Source: Actinomyces sp. oral taxon 171 str. F0337
Lineage (GTDB): Bacteria > Actinomycetota > Actinomycetes > Actinomycetales > Actinomycetaceae
DNA: 64,000 bases
Direction of reading: 5' to 3'
Assembly: GCF_005696555.1 (NCBI RefSeq)
Contig: NZ_CP040005.1
Span: forward strand, 744,001 to 808,000
This document shows positions 17,815 through 26,270 of this stretch, in pieces. The first letter of the stretch is position 1, and every line of letters begins with the position of its first letter. The position numbers and the translations under genes are program-made. The notes under the pieces were generated by a model, which saw only the letters and a list, made by a program, of their open reading frames with translations, did no database searches and was not told the DNA's origin.

Positions 17815-18302
17815 TGTCCGCGCCGAGTTCTGATGAGACGAGCAATCAGCACTTCTCGCTGCGATCAGCCACCGTCCTGCAGCTTCAGACCTTCCGTGTC
17901 ATCTGTCAGCCACAGGACATAGAGAAGGACTTCGTTCAGTGGCGCATCAGCCCGATTGAAGTGCAGATGGCGCCGGAAGAGACGGCTCCGATCCGCGCTC
18001 TCGTCGGTGATCTTGCCATCGGTGCCGGTGAATGGTTCGTCGGCGCTACTGCCAGCATGGTGTTCGCTGCTTCTGACGATGAAGCTGACGAGACTGCGAT
18101 GCAAGAAGATCTCGCTGCTGTCACGCAGCGCTACGGCCCCTGGGCTGCACGTGTCTTGTGGGATCATGTCTCAGCGGCTGTACGTACAGTGTCGGCACTT
18201 TGTCCTGGGAGTGTGGGGTGCATCGATATCCCTGGGGACATGCCGGATGTCATCTATCCGTCTCCCGTTGGGCAGACCGGTCGCACTACGAACGATGAGT
18301 AG
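17811..18302 (+). CDS. SecB-like chaperone candidate of the TAC module
   Basis: 163 residues, acidic, soluble. Alternating strands in the first two thirds (LQTFRVIC, FVQWRISPIEVQMA, EWFVGATASMVFAA) and a late helix YGPWAARVLWDHVSAAVRTV followed by a short strand and a Pro-rich end fit the SecB fold, where a W-x-x-x-R-E helix precedes the C-terminal strand. The resemblance to Rv1957-type actinobacterial SecB-like proteins is by pattern and gene order, not by search. It starts at ATG 17811 (or 17814) within the antitoxin stop, so the two are co-translated, as expected when a chaperone protects an unstable antitoxin. Confidence 0.6.
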   Translation: MMSAPSSDETSNQHFSLRSATVLQLQTFRVICQPQDIEKDFVQWRISPIEVQMAPEETAPIRALVGDLAIGAGEWFVGATASMVFAASDDEADETAMQEDLAAVTQRYGPWAARVLWDHVSAAVRTVSALCPGSVGCIDIPGDMPDVIYPSPVGQTGRTTNDE

Positions 18303-18578
18303 TGAGGTGGTGGTTGAGGCATCGTTCGTGCGGCTCCGGCGGAGTGCGACTTTCTCCAGTCTTTTAACGCCCGGTGACATTGGCGGCCAGTCAGTGCCCA
18401 GCTCGCCGCGGTAACGTCTCAGATCAATACTGCGGAGTCTGCGATTCTTGATGCCTCTCGGATGCTCTGACCACTCAGACGAGCATCGTGGTGAGCCCGT
18501 GAGTTGCTCGGCGGCGCGCAGATCGAGGTGGCCTAGTAGGTCCGCCGCACCGGACTCTTCGGGGGATCGGTCTGTTGG

Positions 18579-18699
18579 TGTCCAAATCGGTGACAAAGAG
18601 ACCTCCAGTCCCTAGGCCGCATGAACGAGAACCTTGGAATCATGCGGTTTTGCTTCGTCTGCATGAGAACGATCCGGGCTTTTGTCACCGATTTGGACA
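18579..18699 (+). mobile_element. 121-bp MITE-like element
   Basis: Perfect 19-bp terminal inverted repeats TGTCCAAATCGGTGACAAA at 18579-18597 and its complement at 18681-18699. Inside is a second hairpin, CCGCATGA (18617-18624) with TCATGCGG (18640-18647). It has no coding capacity. Clean long terminal repeats on a tiny non-coding body are the hallmark of a non-autonomous insertion or the fused ends of a deleted IS. No convincing target duplication is seen, and the family of the ends is not identified. Confidence 0.55.
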
Positions 18700-18770
18700 T
18701 CCGTGGTCCCTCTTCGGACTCCTGGCGGTGCTCGCTTGACGGTGGCGTGGGTGCGCCCCTCCTCCGGGGG

Positions 18771-18881
18771 GTGTACTCCACGAGGGTGGAGGTGTACTGG
18801 CCAAGGGCAGTGTGTACTGCACGAAAACCCCACCGTCGTGGAGTCTCCCCGAATCTCTTCCAGTAGCCCCCCACCCTCGTG
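18771..18881 (+). repeat. GTGTACT direct repeats within nested inverted repeats
   Basis: GTGTACT occurs at 18771, 18792 and 18812, that is every 20-21 bases. Around them ACTCCACGA (18775-18783) pairs with TCGTGGAGT (18836-18844) and CACGAGGGTGG (18779-18789) pairs with 18871-18881. The two pairings are mutually exclusive. Confidence 0.45.
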
Positions 18882-18991
18882 TAGTGCGTGCTGGGCGCCA
18901 CCGCAGCGACTAAGCGGTACTCACGAGCCTCGGTCCCACTGGCCGCGGGTCGTCCGCCCGTCCGATTCGGTCTCAGTGTGGGGATGAGGAA

Positions 18992-19975
18992 TCAGGACTT
19001 GCGCAGCAGGACCCGGCTCATGCGGTGCTCGGCGTCCTTGGTCAGGACCAGGGTGGCCCGGCCCCGGGTGGGGGCGATGTTCTCACGCAGGTTGACCAGG
19101 TTGACGCTCTCCCAGATCTCGTTCGCTCCGGCCAGGGCGACGTCGTCGGGGATCTCGGCGAAGCGCCGGAAGTAGGAGCCCGGCTGGGTGAAGGCCGTGT
19201 GCTTGAGGGTGAGGAACCGGTCCAGGTACCAGCGGCGGATGTCGTCGGGGTCGGCGTCGACGTAGATCGAGAAGTCGATGAAGTCGCTCACCGCCAGCGC
19301 CGAGGCCCCTGGTCGAGACCCCCGCGGGGCGGGCTGGAGCACGTTGAGCCCCTCCAGCACGAGAATGTCGGGGCGCTCCACCGTCACATGCCGGCCCGGG
19401 ACGATGTCGTAGACCGTGTGCGAGTAGACGGGCGCCTGGACGCGCTCGCTGCCGGACTTCACGGCGGCCACGAACTCCAGCAGTGCGCGACGGTCGTAGG
19501 ACTCGGGGAAGCCCTTGCGGGCCATGAGTCCGCGCTCCTCAAGGACCCGGTTGGGCAGCAGGAAGCCATCGGTGGTCACTAGGTCCACCTGGGGCGTGTC
19601 CGGAAAACGGGTGAGCAGATGGGCGATGAGGCGCGCCGTCGTCGACTTGCCGACGGCGACCGACCCGGCCACCGCGACGATGAAGGGTGTGGGCGGCTCC
19701 GTCACCCCCAGGAAGGCACCGGTGCGGTGCGCCCGCTCGCGCGAGGTGGCGATGTAGTCCTCCAGCAGAGCGGTCAGGGGCCGGTAGACGGCGTCGACCT
19801 CGGCCAGGTCGATGGGGTCACCCAGTCCCCGCAGCTTCTCGACATCGGCCTGGGTCAGTGGCAGCGGTGCCGAGGACGCCAGGGCGGACCACTGGTCCCG
19901 GTCCAGCTCGATGTAGGGCGAGGCACCCGGAATACCCAGGTCACTCGGGTCGCTCAGCTCGGATGTCACCGACAC
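18992..19975 (-). CDS. coaA: Type I pantothenate kinase
   Basis: Phosphorylates pantothenate, the first step of coenzyme A synthesis. 327 residues, normal for the prokaryotic type I enzyme. P-loop GSVAVGKST begins at 104. After it come the conserved TTDGFLLPN, RKGFPESYD, YSHTVYDIVPG and ILEGLNVLQ-like blocks that shape the pantothenate and ATP sites, and the C-terminal NLRENI. The called start is GTG 19975; GTG 19969 also fits, because GACACT lies six bases before it as at other apparently leaderless genes here. It is a single gene, convergent with the TAC module. Confidence 0.95.
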   Translation of the reverse strand: MSVTSELSDPSDLGIPGASPYIELDRDQWSALASSAPLPLTQADVEKLRGLGDPIDLAEVDAVYRPLTALLEDYIATSRERAHRTGAFLGVTEPPTPFIVAVAGSVAVGKSTTARLIAHLLTRFPDTPQVDLVTTDGFLLPNRVLEERGLMARKGFPESYDRRALLEFVAAVKSGSERVQAPVYSHTVYDIVPGRHVTVERPDILVLEGLNVLQPAPRGSRPGASALAVSDFIDFSIYVDADPDDIRRWYLDRFLTLKHTAFTQPGSYFRRFAEIPDDVALAGANEIWESVNLVNLRENIAPTRGRATLVLTKDAEHRMSRVLLRKS

Positions 19976-20146
19976 AGTGTCGCAAATGAAGACGCTCGGC
20001 GGACAATCCCGGATGACCGAAGAGGAACCGGTGGGATACCGACTCGGAAACGAATCGAGGGGCCGGCAGACGGGGGTGCGGCCTGCAAGGAGCCCGCAGT
20101 AAGGCCTACATCACGCCGAGATCACACTGACGTGTCCCTGCGCTCG

Positions 20147-20175
20147 TTGTCAACATCGCGTCAGCATGATTCGAT
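20147..20175 (+). promoter_or_regulatory. glmS promoter, probably leaderless
   Basis: TTGTCA (20147-20152), 17 bases, TTCGAT (20170-20175), then six bases to ATG 20182. The short distance leaves no room for a ribosome binding site, and no glmS ribozyme fits upstream. Confidence 0.55.
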
Positions 20176-20181
20176 CAGAGT

Positions 20182-22086
20182 ATGTGTGGAATCGTCGGCC
20201 ACGTCGGCCCTTTGACTGAAACTGGTTCTTCCCGTTCCCTCACTGTTCTCATGGACGGCCTCGGTCGCTTGGAGTACCGCGGCTATGACTCCGCGGGCGT
20301 CGCCCTGGTGGGCCCCTCGGGACTGGACGTCGTCAAGGAGGCCGGTAAGCTCTCCGGCCTGCGCGAGCTGCTGGAGGCGACCCCGCCGGCCCCTGCCACC
20401 GCAGGTATCGGTCACACCCGTTGGGCCACTCACGGCGGCCCGACGACGGTCAACGCCCACCCGCACCGCGCCGGCCACCTCGCCGTGGTCCACAACGGCA
20501 TCATCGAGAACTTCCGCCCGCTGCGCGAGGAGGTCGAGGCCGCTGGGCGCGAGCTCCTCTCCGACACCGACACCGAGGTCGTCGCCCACGTCCTGGACAT
20601 CGACTTCACCGAGCGCCTGCGCCAGGACCCGGCCGCCGCCTCCGACTCGGCCAAGGTCGCCGAGATCCTGGTCGCCTCGATGCGGGCCGTCACTGCTCGC
20701 CTCGAAGGAACCTTCGCACTCCTGGCCGTCACCGACCTGGCCCCCGCGGCCATCGTCGCGGCCCGCCGCTCCAGCCCGCTGGTCATCGGGCTGGGCGAGG
20801 GCGAGAACTTCCTGGGCAGCGACGTCGCGGCTTTCGTCGCCTTCACCAAGAAGGCCGCCGAGGTCGACGACGACCAGGTCCTTCTCCTGACCGCCGATGC
20901 CGTCCACGTCTGGGACAAGGACGGTCACGACGTCGAGCCCAAGACCTGGGAGGTCACCTGGGACGCCTCGGCCGCCGTCAAGGGCGGCTACGACACCTTC
21001 ATGGACAAGGAGATCCACGAGCAGCCCACCGCCGTGGCCGACACCCTGCGCGGCCGCGTTGACGAGCGCGGTGAGCTCCAGCTCGACGAGATGCGTATCG
21101 ACCCTGCCGTCCTGCGCAGCGTCGACAAGATCATTGTCATCGCCTGCGGCACCGCCGCCTACGCCGGGCACGTCGCCAAGTACGCCATCGAGCACTGGTG
21201 CCGCATCCCCGTGGAGGTCGAGCTCGCCCACGAGTTCCGTTACCGCGACCCGGTTGTCAGCGAGAAGACCCTCACCGTCGCCATCTCCCAGTCCGGCGAG
21301 ACCATGGACACCATCCAGGCCGTGCGCCACGCCCGCGAGCAGGGCAGCAAGGTCCTGGCCATCGTCAACACCTACGGCTCGACGATTGCCCGCGAGGCCG
21401 ACGCCGTCCTCTACACCCACGCCGGCCCCGAGGTGGCCGTGGCCTCCACCAAGGCCTTCCTCGCCCAGATCACCGCCTGCTACCTGCTGGGCCTCTACCT
21501 GGCCCAGCTGCGCGGCAACAAGTGGCCCGACGAGGTCGCCGAGTACCTGGACAACCTCGCCGCCATGCCGGACCGCATCCAGCACGTCCTGGACCACCAG
21601 GAGGCCGGGGTGCGTGACCTGGGCGCTGAGCTGGCGGACAAGTCCTCCTTCCTGTTCCTGGGCCGCCACGTCGGCTTCCCTGTGGCACTGGAGGGCGCGC
21701 TCAAGCTCAAGGAGCTCGCCTACGTCCACGCTGAGGGCTTCGCTGCCGGTGAGCTCAAGCACGGCCCGATCGCGCTCATCGAGGAGGGTCTGCCGGTTTT
21801 CGTCATTGTGCCCACTCCGCGCCGCCCCGTCCTGCACGACAAGGTCATCTCCAACATCCAGGAGATCCGGGCCCGCGGCGCGCGCACCATCGTCATCGCG
21901 GAGGAGGGGGATGCCGACGTCGAGCCCTTCGCCGACCACATCATCCGGGTACCCGCCACCCCCACGATCCTGTGGCCGCTGCTCACTGTGGTCCCGCTGC
22001 AGGTCTTTGCCGCCGCCCTGGCCGGGGCCAAGGGCCTGGACATCGACCAGCCCCGCAACCTGGCCAAGTCCGTGACTGTCGAGTAG
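20182..22086 (+). CDS. glmS: Glutamine-fructose-6-phosphate aminotransferase (isomerising)
   Basis: Makes glucosamine-6-phosphate from fructose-6-phosphate and glutamine, the entry step to amino sugars for the cell wall. 634 residues. Cys2 after the initiator Met (MCGIVGHVG) is the glutaminase nucleophile, exposed by Met removal. The class II amidotransferase domain runs to about 240 (YRGYDSAG, HTRWATHG, HNGIIENF). Two SIS sugar-isomerase domains follow, with SQSGET and, near the end, the conserved tail DQPRNLAKSVTVE. A strong bidirectional hairpin separates it from the convergent acpS. Confidence 0.97.
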   Translation: MCGIVGHVGPLTETGSSRSLTVLMDGLGRLEYRGYDSAGVALVGPSGLDVVKEAGKLSGLRELLEATPPAPATAGIGHTRWATHGGPTTVNAHPHRAGHLAVVHNGIIENFRPLREEVEAAGRELLSDTDTEVVAHVLDIDFTERLRQDPAAASDSAKVAEILVASMRAVTARLEGTFALLAVTDLAPAAIVAARRSSPLVIGLGEGENFLGSDVAAFVAFTKKAAEVDDDQVLLLTADAVHVWDKDGHDVEPKTWEVTWDASAAVKGGYDTFMDKEIHEQPTAVADTLRGRVDERGELQLDEMRIDPAVLRSVDKIIVIACGTAAYAGHVAKYAIEHWCRIPVEVELAHEFRYRDPVVSEKTLTVAISQSGETMDTIQAVRHAREQGSKVLAIVNTYGSTIAREADAVLYTHAGPEVAVASTKAFLAQITACYLLGLYLAQLRGNKWPDEVAEYLDNLAAMPDRIQHVLDHQEAGVRDLGAELADKSSFLFLGRHVGFPVALEGALKLKELAYVHAEGFAAGELKHGPIALIEEGLPVFVIVPTPRRPVLHDKVISNIQEIRARGARTIVIAEEGDADVEPFADHIIRVPATPTILWPLLTVVPLQVFAAALAGAKGLDIDQPRNLAKSVTVE

Positions 22087-22118
22087 GTCCGACGGCGACA
22101 CATCGACTCGACCCTCAA

Positions 22119-22151
22119 CGGTGCCGAGCCCGCGTCCCGGGCTCGGCACCG
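22119..22151 (+). terminator. Bidirectional terminator between glmS and acpS
   Basis: A perfect 14-bp stem (22119-22132 with 22138-22151, 5-base loop) ends 5 bases before the acpS stop codon. The two genes converge on it. Confidence 0.85.
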
Positions 22152-22155
22152 TTGT

Positions 22156-22635
22156 CTACAGGGCGGGGCGCAGGGACTTGATCTGCCGCTTCGTGCGGGC
22201 CTCCGAGCGCTGGGAGGACAGGGTCAGGTCGTCATCGTTGTCGACGTGGTCGGCCTGGGCGACGACGAAGGCCTGAGCCATGCCGCCGTCGTGAGCCAGG
22301 GAGAGGTGCCAGTGGCCGATGCCGGCCTGGCGCGCGGCCATCGCGGTCGCCCCGGTCAGGCGCAGGCGCGGCGGGGTTCCGGGTGTGGAGGTCACCTCGA
22401 TCTCCTTGTACTCCCACCCCGGGGGCGCGTTCAGCCCCAGCTCGGCGTAGGCGGACCCCAGGGCCTTGAGGACCGCCTCCTTGGCGGCCAGGCGCGCTCC
22501 GAGGGAGGCGGCGCGCCCCTGGCAGGCGGCCAGCTCGGCAGGGGTGAAGAGTCGCTCGCGCAGGCCGGGCACCCGGTCCATGTAGCCTTCGAGGCGGGGG
22601 ATATCGACCAGGTCAGTCCCTACAGCGCGGATCAC
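22156..22635 (-). CDS. acpS: Holo-[acyl-carrier-protein] synthase
   Basis: Transfers the 4'-phosphopantetheine group of CoA to acyl carrier protein. 159 residues. The N-terminal VGTDLVDIPR holds the metal-binding Asp and RLAAKEAVLKAL holds the catalytic Glu/Lys helix of the AcpS family. The last 35 residues form an acidic then basic tail beyond the usual 120-125. GTG 22635 is the only start that gives the family N-terminus; CACAAT lies six bases upstream, so the transcript is probably leaderless. The neighbouring nnr, divergent from it, is a common acpS companion in bacteria. Confidence 0.93.
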   Translation of the reverse strand: MIRAVGTDLVDIPRLEGYMDRVPGLRERLFTPAELAACQGRAASLGARLAAKEAVLKALGSAYAELGLNAPPGWEYKEIEVTSTPGTPPRLRLTGATAMAARQAGIGHWHLSLAHDGGMAQAFVVAQADHVDNDDDLTLSSQRSEARTKRQIKSLRPAL

Positions 22636-22641
22636 TCGGCC

Positions 22642-22647
22642 ATTGTG
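22642..22647 (-). promoter_or_regulatory. acpS -10 box, leaderless type
   Basis: CACAAT on the minus strand, six bases before GTG 22635. Confidence 0.4.
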
Positions 22648-22824
22648 CCGGGTGAGCGGGGGCGGTGAGGGGTGAACGCGCCGCCTGGTTCTGGAAACAA
22701 CAACTTCTTGCCACGTGTCTGAAGACGACCGAGACGGACCGGCAGCCACCCAGTGAGTCTCGTTTCGTGAAACCTTCTGTCTCACAGTCGTGTTGGAGGG
22801 GCGAGGAATGATGAGCGGAGGACA

Positions 22825-24741
22825 ATGGGGTGGATGAGTGACCTCAACGACCTCCCGCGTTCCGACGACGTCACCGACCCCACCACCTGTGCCTGGCCCG
22901 CCCGGGAGATAGCGGCCGCGGAGGCCCCTGTCACCGCGGGCACCGACCGGTACATGAGAGCCGCCGCCCACGCGGTGGCCCGGGCGGCGCTGCGCGAGCT
23001 GCGCCAAGGCCCCAACGCTCCGGGCTCCGCGGCGGCCCCCGCCAGGCCGGCCCCCAACCCGTTGTCCGTGACGAGCCCCATGGGGGCGGCCGCGACCCCC
23101 GTCTCACCGCAGTCCCCGGCGACGCCGATGGGAGGGGCGGGCGATGGGACAGGAGCGCACGCGGGCCCCGGATGGATCTCAGGGGCGCCGGTACTCCTCC
23201 TGGTCGGCGGCGGCCACAACGGAGCCGACACCCTCCTGGCGGGAGGTCTGCTCTCACACAGCGGCTGCGCGGTCAGTGCCGTGCTCGTCACCGAGCACCC
23301 GCATCCCGTCGCCCTGGAGGAGGCCCGCAGCCATGGCGTCACCGTCTACGGAGCCGGCTACCGCAACGCCGACGGAACCGACCGGGACTCCGTTGAGGCC
23401 ATGGCCGCCGTCGAGGCATTCCTCGTCCACGGTGGGCTCGTCCTGGACGGACTCACCGGCATCGGCGCCACCGGACCACTGCGACCCGACGTCGCCGCCC
23501 TCATCGCCCCGCTCATCGCCGCCGGAGAACCGGGGTACCGTCCGCTGCGCGTCATCGCCGTCGACCTGCCCAGCGGAACCGGTGTCGACGACGGCACGGT
23601 GAGCGGTCCGGTCCTGGCCGCCGACCGCACCGTCACCTTCACCTGCCTCAAGGGATGCCAGTGCCTCCCCCCGGCCCGGCACCTGTGCGGCGTCGTCGAG
23701 GTCGTTCCCCTCGGGCTGCCCGTGCCCACCAGCCGGCCCCTCGCCCGCCGCCCCGTCGACGGCGCGCTGGGCGACTACCTGACGCGAGCCGTTCCCGAGC
23801 CGGGCCCCGACGACCACAAGTACACCCGTGGCGTGGTCGGCCTGTGGGCCGGCAGCGAGTCTTATCCGGGCGCCGCCGTCCTGACCGCCAGCGGCGCGGT
23901 GCGAGCCGGTGCCGGCATGGTGCGCCTGGCTGCCCCCAGGCGCGTGGAGGACCTCGTCCTGGCGGCCAGACCCGAGGTCGTCCCCACCGCAGGACATGCT
24001 CAGGCGCTCGTCCTGGGGCCGGGCATCGACCCCGCCGACACCACCAGGGCCGATGAGGTGCGGACCGTCCTGCGCTCCACCCTCGCCCCCTCCGACGGAG
24101 GCCGGCAGAGCCCCACCCGGGTCCCCACCGTCGTCGACGCCGGTGCCCTGAGCATCCTGGCCGAGCTCCTCACCGAGGGGCTCAGCTGCACACCGCTGCA
24201 CGTGCTGACCCCGCACGCCGGAGAGGCCGCCGCGCTGCTGACCGCGCTGGAGGACAAGAAGACGCCGGCGGAGACCGCCCACGGATGGAGCCGTGACCGC
24301 GTCGAGGCCCACCCGGGGCTCGCCGCCCGCGAGATCTGTCGCCTCACCGGCGCCACCGTCCTGCTCAAAGGAGCCACCACGCTCATCGCCGCACAGCAGC
24401 GCCCCGTGGTCAGCGTGGACGGCGGACCCGGCTGGATGGCGACCGCAGGAAGCGGGGACGTGCTCGCCGGGGTCCTCGGAGCAGTCCTGGCCGGTGCCGC
24501 AGCCCGCTGGGAGCAGGGGACAGCGTCCGCGGCCTCAGGTCCGGTCTTGGACGCCCTGGTCGACTCGGTGGTCGCCGGAGTCAGGCTGCACGCGCTCGCG
24601 GGGGCCTACGCCGCTGCGATCCCGCAGGGCGCCGGGGGCATGGGGGCCGGAGGGCACCCGGTCGCCGCACTCGACATCGCCGCGGCTCTTGGCCCGGCCC
24701 GCCTCGAGCTCAACTGGCTCCAGGCAGTGCCCCACCACTGA
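22825..24741 (+). CDS. nnr: Bifunctional NAD(P)H-hydrate epimerase/dehydratase
   Basis: Repairs hydrated NAD(P)H. The N-terminal YjeF-type epimerase domain (about residues 60-310, with VGGGHNGADTL and the Asp of VIAVDLPSGTGVDD) interconverts the two epimers; the C-terminal ribokinase-like domain (about 335-630, with GPGID, TPHAGEAAAL, LLKGATTLI and TAGSGDVLAGVLGA) removes water using ADP or ATP. 638 residues is longer than usual, because a Pro/Ala-rich linker of about 60 residues splits the N-terminal helix from the first strand. GGAGG lies 3 bases before ATG 22825 and 12 before ATG 22834, so the start is uncertain by three codons. Confidence 0.93.
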   Translation: MGWMSDLNDLPRSDDVTDPTTCAWPAREIAAAEAPVTAGTDRYMRAAAHAVARAALRELRQGPNAPGSAAAPARPAPNPLSVTSPMGAAATPVSPQSPATPMGGAGDGTGAHAGPGWISGAPVLLLVGGGHNGADTLLAGGLLSHSGCAVSAVLVTEHPHPVALEEARSHGVTVYGAGYRNADGTDRDSVEAMAAVEAFLVHGGLVLDGLTGIGATGPLRPDVAALIAPLIAAGEPGYRPLRVIAVDLPSGTGVDDGTVSGPVLAADRTVTFTCLKGCQCLPPARHLCGVVEVVPLGLPVPTSRPLARRPVDGALGDYLTRAVPEPGPDDHKYTRGVVGLWAGSESYPGAAVLTASGAVRAGAGMVRLAAPRRVEDLVLAARPEVVPTAGHAQALVLGPGIDPADTTRADEVRTVLRSTLAPSDGGRQSPTRVPTVVDAGALSILAELLTEGLSCTPLHVLTPHAGEAAALLTALEDKKTPAETAHGWSRDRVEAHPGLAAREICRLTGATVLLKGATTLIAAQQRPVVSVDGGPGWMATAGSGDVLAGVLGAVLAGAAARWEQGTASAASGPVLDALVDSVVAGVRLHALAGAYAAAIPQGAGGMGAGGHPVAALDIAAALGPARLELNWLQAVPHH

Positions 24742-24825
24742 GACGGGGCAGCCACGTGGCGTCCATCAGACCTTTCGGCCGGAGGCGTGCGCCAGGAAAC
24801 AGCGGCGGTGCCGGCCACCCAGTGC

Positions 24826-24831
24826 GACAAT
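24826..24831 (+). promoter_or_regulatory. alr -10 box, leaderless type
   Basis: GACAAT, six bases before GTG 24838. Confidence 0.4.
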
Positions 24832-24837
24832 CGCGCC

Positions 24838-26187
24838 GTGACCACCTCCATGGACTCATCCGCAACGACCCCGTCCACCGCTCCGCGATCCGCGGCCGTC
24901 CGGTCCGCGCCGTCGGCGGCCGCCACCTCGCGGGCCGTCATCGATCTGGAGGCCGTGGCCCACAACGGGCGGCGTCTGGCGCAGGTGGCGGGCGTGCCGT
25001 GGATGGCCGTGGTCAAAGCCGACGCCTACGGTCACGGGCTGGGGCCGATCGCCTTGACCGCCCTGTCAGCGGGAGCCTCCTGGCTGGGGGTGGCCCAGCT
25101 CGCCGAGGCCCTGACCCTGCGCTCCCTTCTGGACGAGGCCGGTGTGAGCCGCCCGGCGGGGGAGCCCTCCGCCCAGGCTCCCCGGGTCCTCACCTGGCTC
25201 CTGCCCGTCATGGAGCCGGCCCGGGCGGCCGCCGAGGACTCGCCCCTGCGCGCCGCTCTGGCAGCCGACCTGGACCTGTCGGTCTCCACCCTGCCCCAGC
25301 TCGAGGCCCTGTCTGCGGCGGCCCGGGCGCAGGGGAGGGCGGCGCGTCTCCACCTCAAGGTCGACACCGGCATGTCGCGCGGCGGCGCCGCTCCTGAGGA
25401 GCTGCCCGCCCTGGCTGTCGCGCTGAGGCGGGCCGTGGATGAGGGGACGGTCGACGTTGTCGGCCTGTGGTCCCACCTGTCGCGCGCCGACGAACCGGCC
25501 AGCGGCTCCACCGAGGAGCACCTGGAGCGTTACCGGCAGGCCGAGCATGTCGTCCGAGCCGCCGGCCTCAACCCGCCCATTCGCCACCTCGCAGCCACCG
25601 GAGGGCTCCTGTGGCACCCGCAGGCCCGCATGGACCTGGTGCGCGCGGGGATCGGTCTGTACGGGCTGAGCCCCGACCCGTCCGTGGCCACCGGCGCCGA
25701 GCTCGGGCTGCGGCCCGCCATGCGCCTGGAGTCCCCTCTGGTGCAGGTCAAGCGCATCGAGGCCGGACAGGCCGTCTCCTACGGGGGAACCTGGAGCGCC
25801 CCCACCGACCGCTGGGTGGGGCTCGTGCCCCTGGGGTACTCCGACGGCATCCCCCGCGCCGCCAGCTCCGCCGGTCCGGTGGGAGTCGGCGGCATCATGA
25901 CCTCCATCGTGGGGCGGGTGTGCATGGACCAGGTGGTCGTCGACCTCGGCCCGGCCGTGGACGAGACCGGCGCGCCCCTGCCAGCGCCGGCCCGGGTCGG
26001 AGACGCCGCCGTGCTCTGGGGCGCCCCGGAGCACGGCGGCGTCTCCGACCCGGAGGCCGTCCCCACCGCGGACGAGTGGGCGCAGGTCTGCGGCACCATC
26101 AACTACGAGATCGTGACCCGGTTGGGGGCTCGTGTCCCGCGCTGCTACGTCGGGGATCACGGCACGGGCGACTACTCTCGACCCTAG
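24838..26187 (+). CDS. alr: Alanine racemase
   Basis: PLP enzyme making D-alanine for peptidoglycan. 449 residues from GTG 24838. Lys60 in VVKADAYGHG binds PLP; Tyr315 in VSYGGTW is the second catalytic base. The N-terminal 30 residues are a Ser/Thr/Ala-rich extension not needed for the barrel. The TIM-barrel motifs LHLKVDTGMSRGG and GRVCMDQ are present, and the C-terminal beta domain ends at about residue 435. It heads a run of same-strand genes (alr, tsaE, unknown, tsaB, rimI), a gene order common in Actinobacteria. The start is chosen from the -10-like box rather than from a ribosome binding site. Confidence 0.95.
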   Translation: MTTSMDSSATTPSTAPRSAAVRSAPSAAATSRAVIDLEAVAHNGRRLAQVAGVPWMAVVKADAYGHGLGPIALTALSAGASWLGVAQLAEALTLRSLLDEAGVSRPAGEPSAQAPRVLTWLLPVMEPARAAAEDSPLRAALAADLDLSVSTLPQLEALSAAARAQGRAARLHLKVDTGMSRGGAAPEELPALAVALRRAVDEGTVDVVGLWSHLSRADEPASGSTEEHLERYRQAEHVVRAAGLNPPIRHLAATGGLLWHPQARMDLVRAGIGLYGLSPDPSVATGAELGLRPAMRLESPLVQVKRIEAGQAVSYGGTWSAPTDRWVGLVPLGYSDGIPRAASSAGPVGVGGIMTSIVGRVCMDQVVVDLGPAVDETGAPLPAPARVGDAAVLWGAPEHGGVSDPEAVPTADEWAQVCGTINYEIVTRLGARVPRCYVGDHGTGDYSRP

Positions 26188-26270
26188 ACAACAGCAGACG
26201 TCGGATATCGCCGGTCCCCACCGGACCGACCGGCGCCACCATCGGATCCACGCCCGGATGAGGAGGGCAC

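Larger units (their letters stand above)
18303..18991 (+). other. Gene-free gap between convergent genes
   Basis: Nearly 690 bases lie between the TAC module and coaA, which point towards each other, so promoters are not expected here. No reading frame looks like a protein. The stretch holds a 121-bp element with 19-bp inverted ends and, after it, a cluster of short direct and inverted repeats (both listed separately). The rest shows nothing recognisable. Confidence 0.6.

Noticed and set aside
18533-18901. 122-codon frame on the minus strand in the convergent gap
   Set aside because: It runs through the MITE-like element and repeats and has no ribosome binding site or protein-like pattern.
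20101-20181. glmS ribozyme upstream of glmS
   Set aside because: The gap is short, no conserved core is seen, and the promoter appears to sit directly before the start codon.
20161-22149. Open frame of over 600 codons antisense to glmS
   Set aside because: Shadow of a GC-rich gene: low-complexity Gly/Val/Asp protein, no motifs, while glmS on the other strand has every family block.
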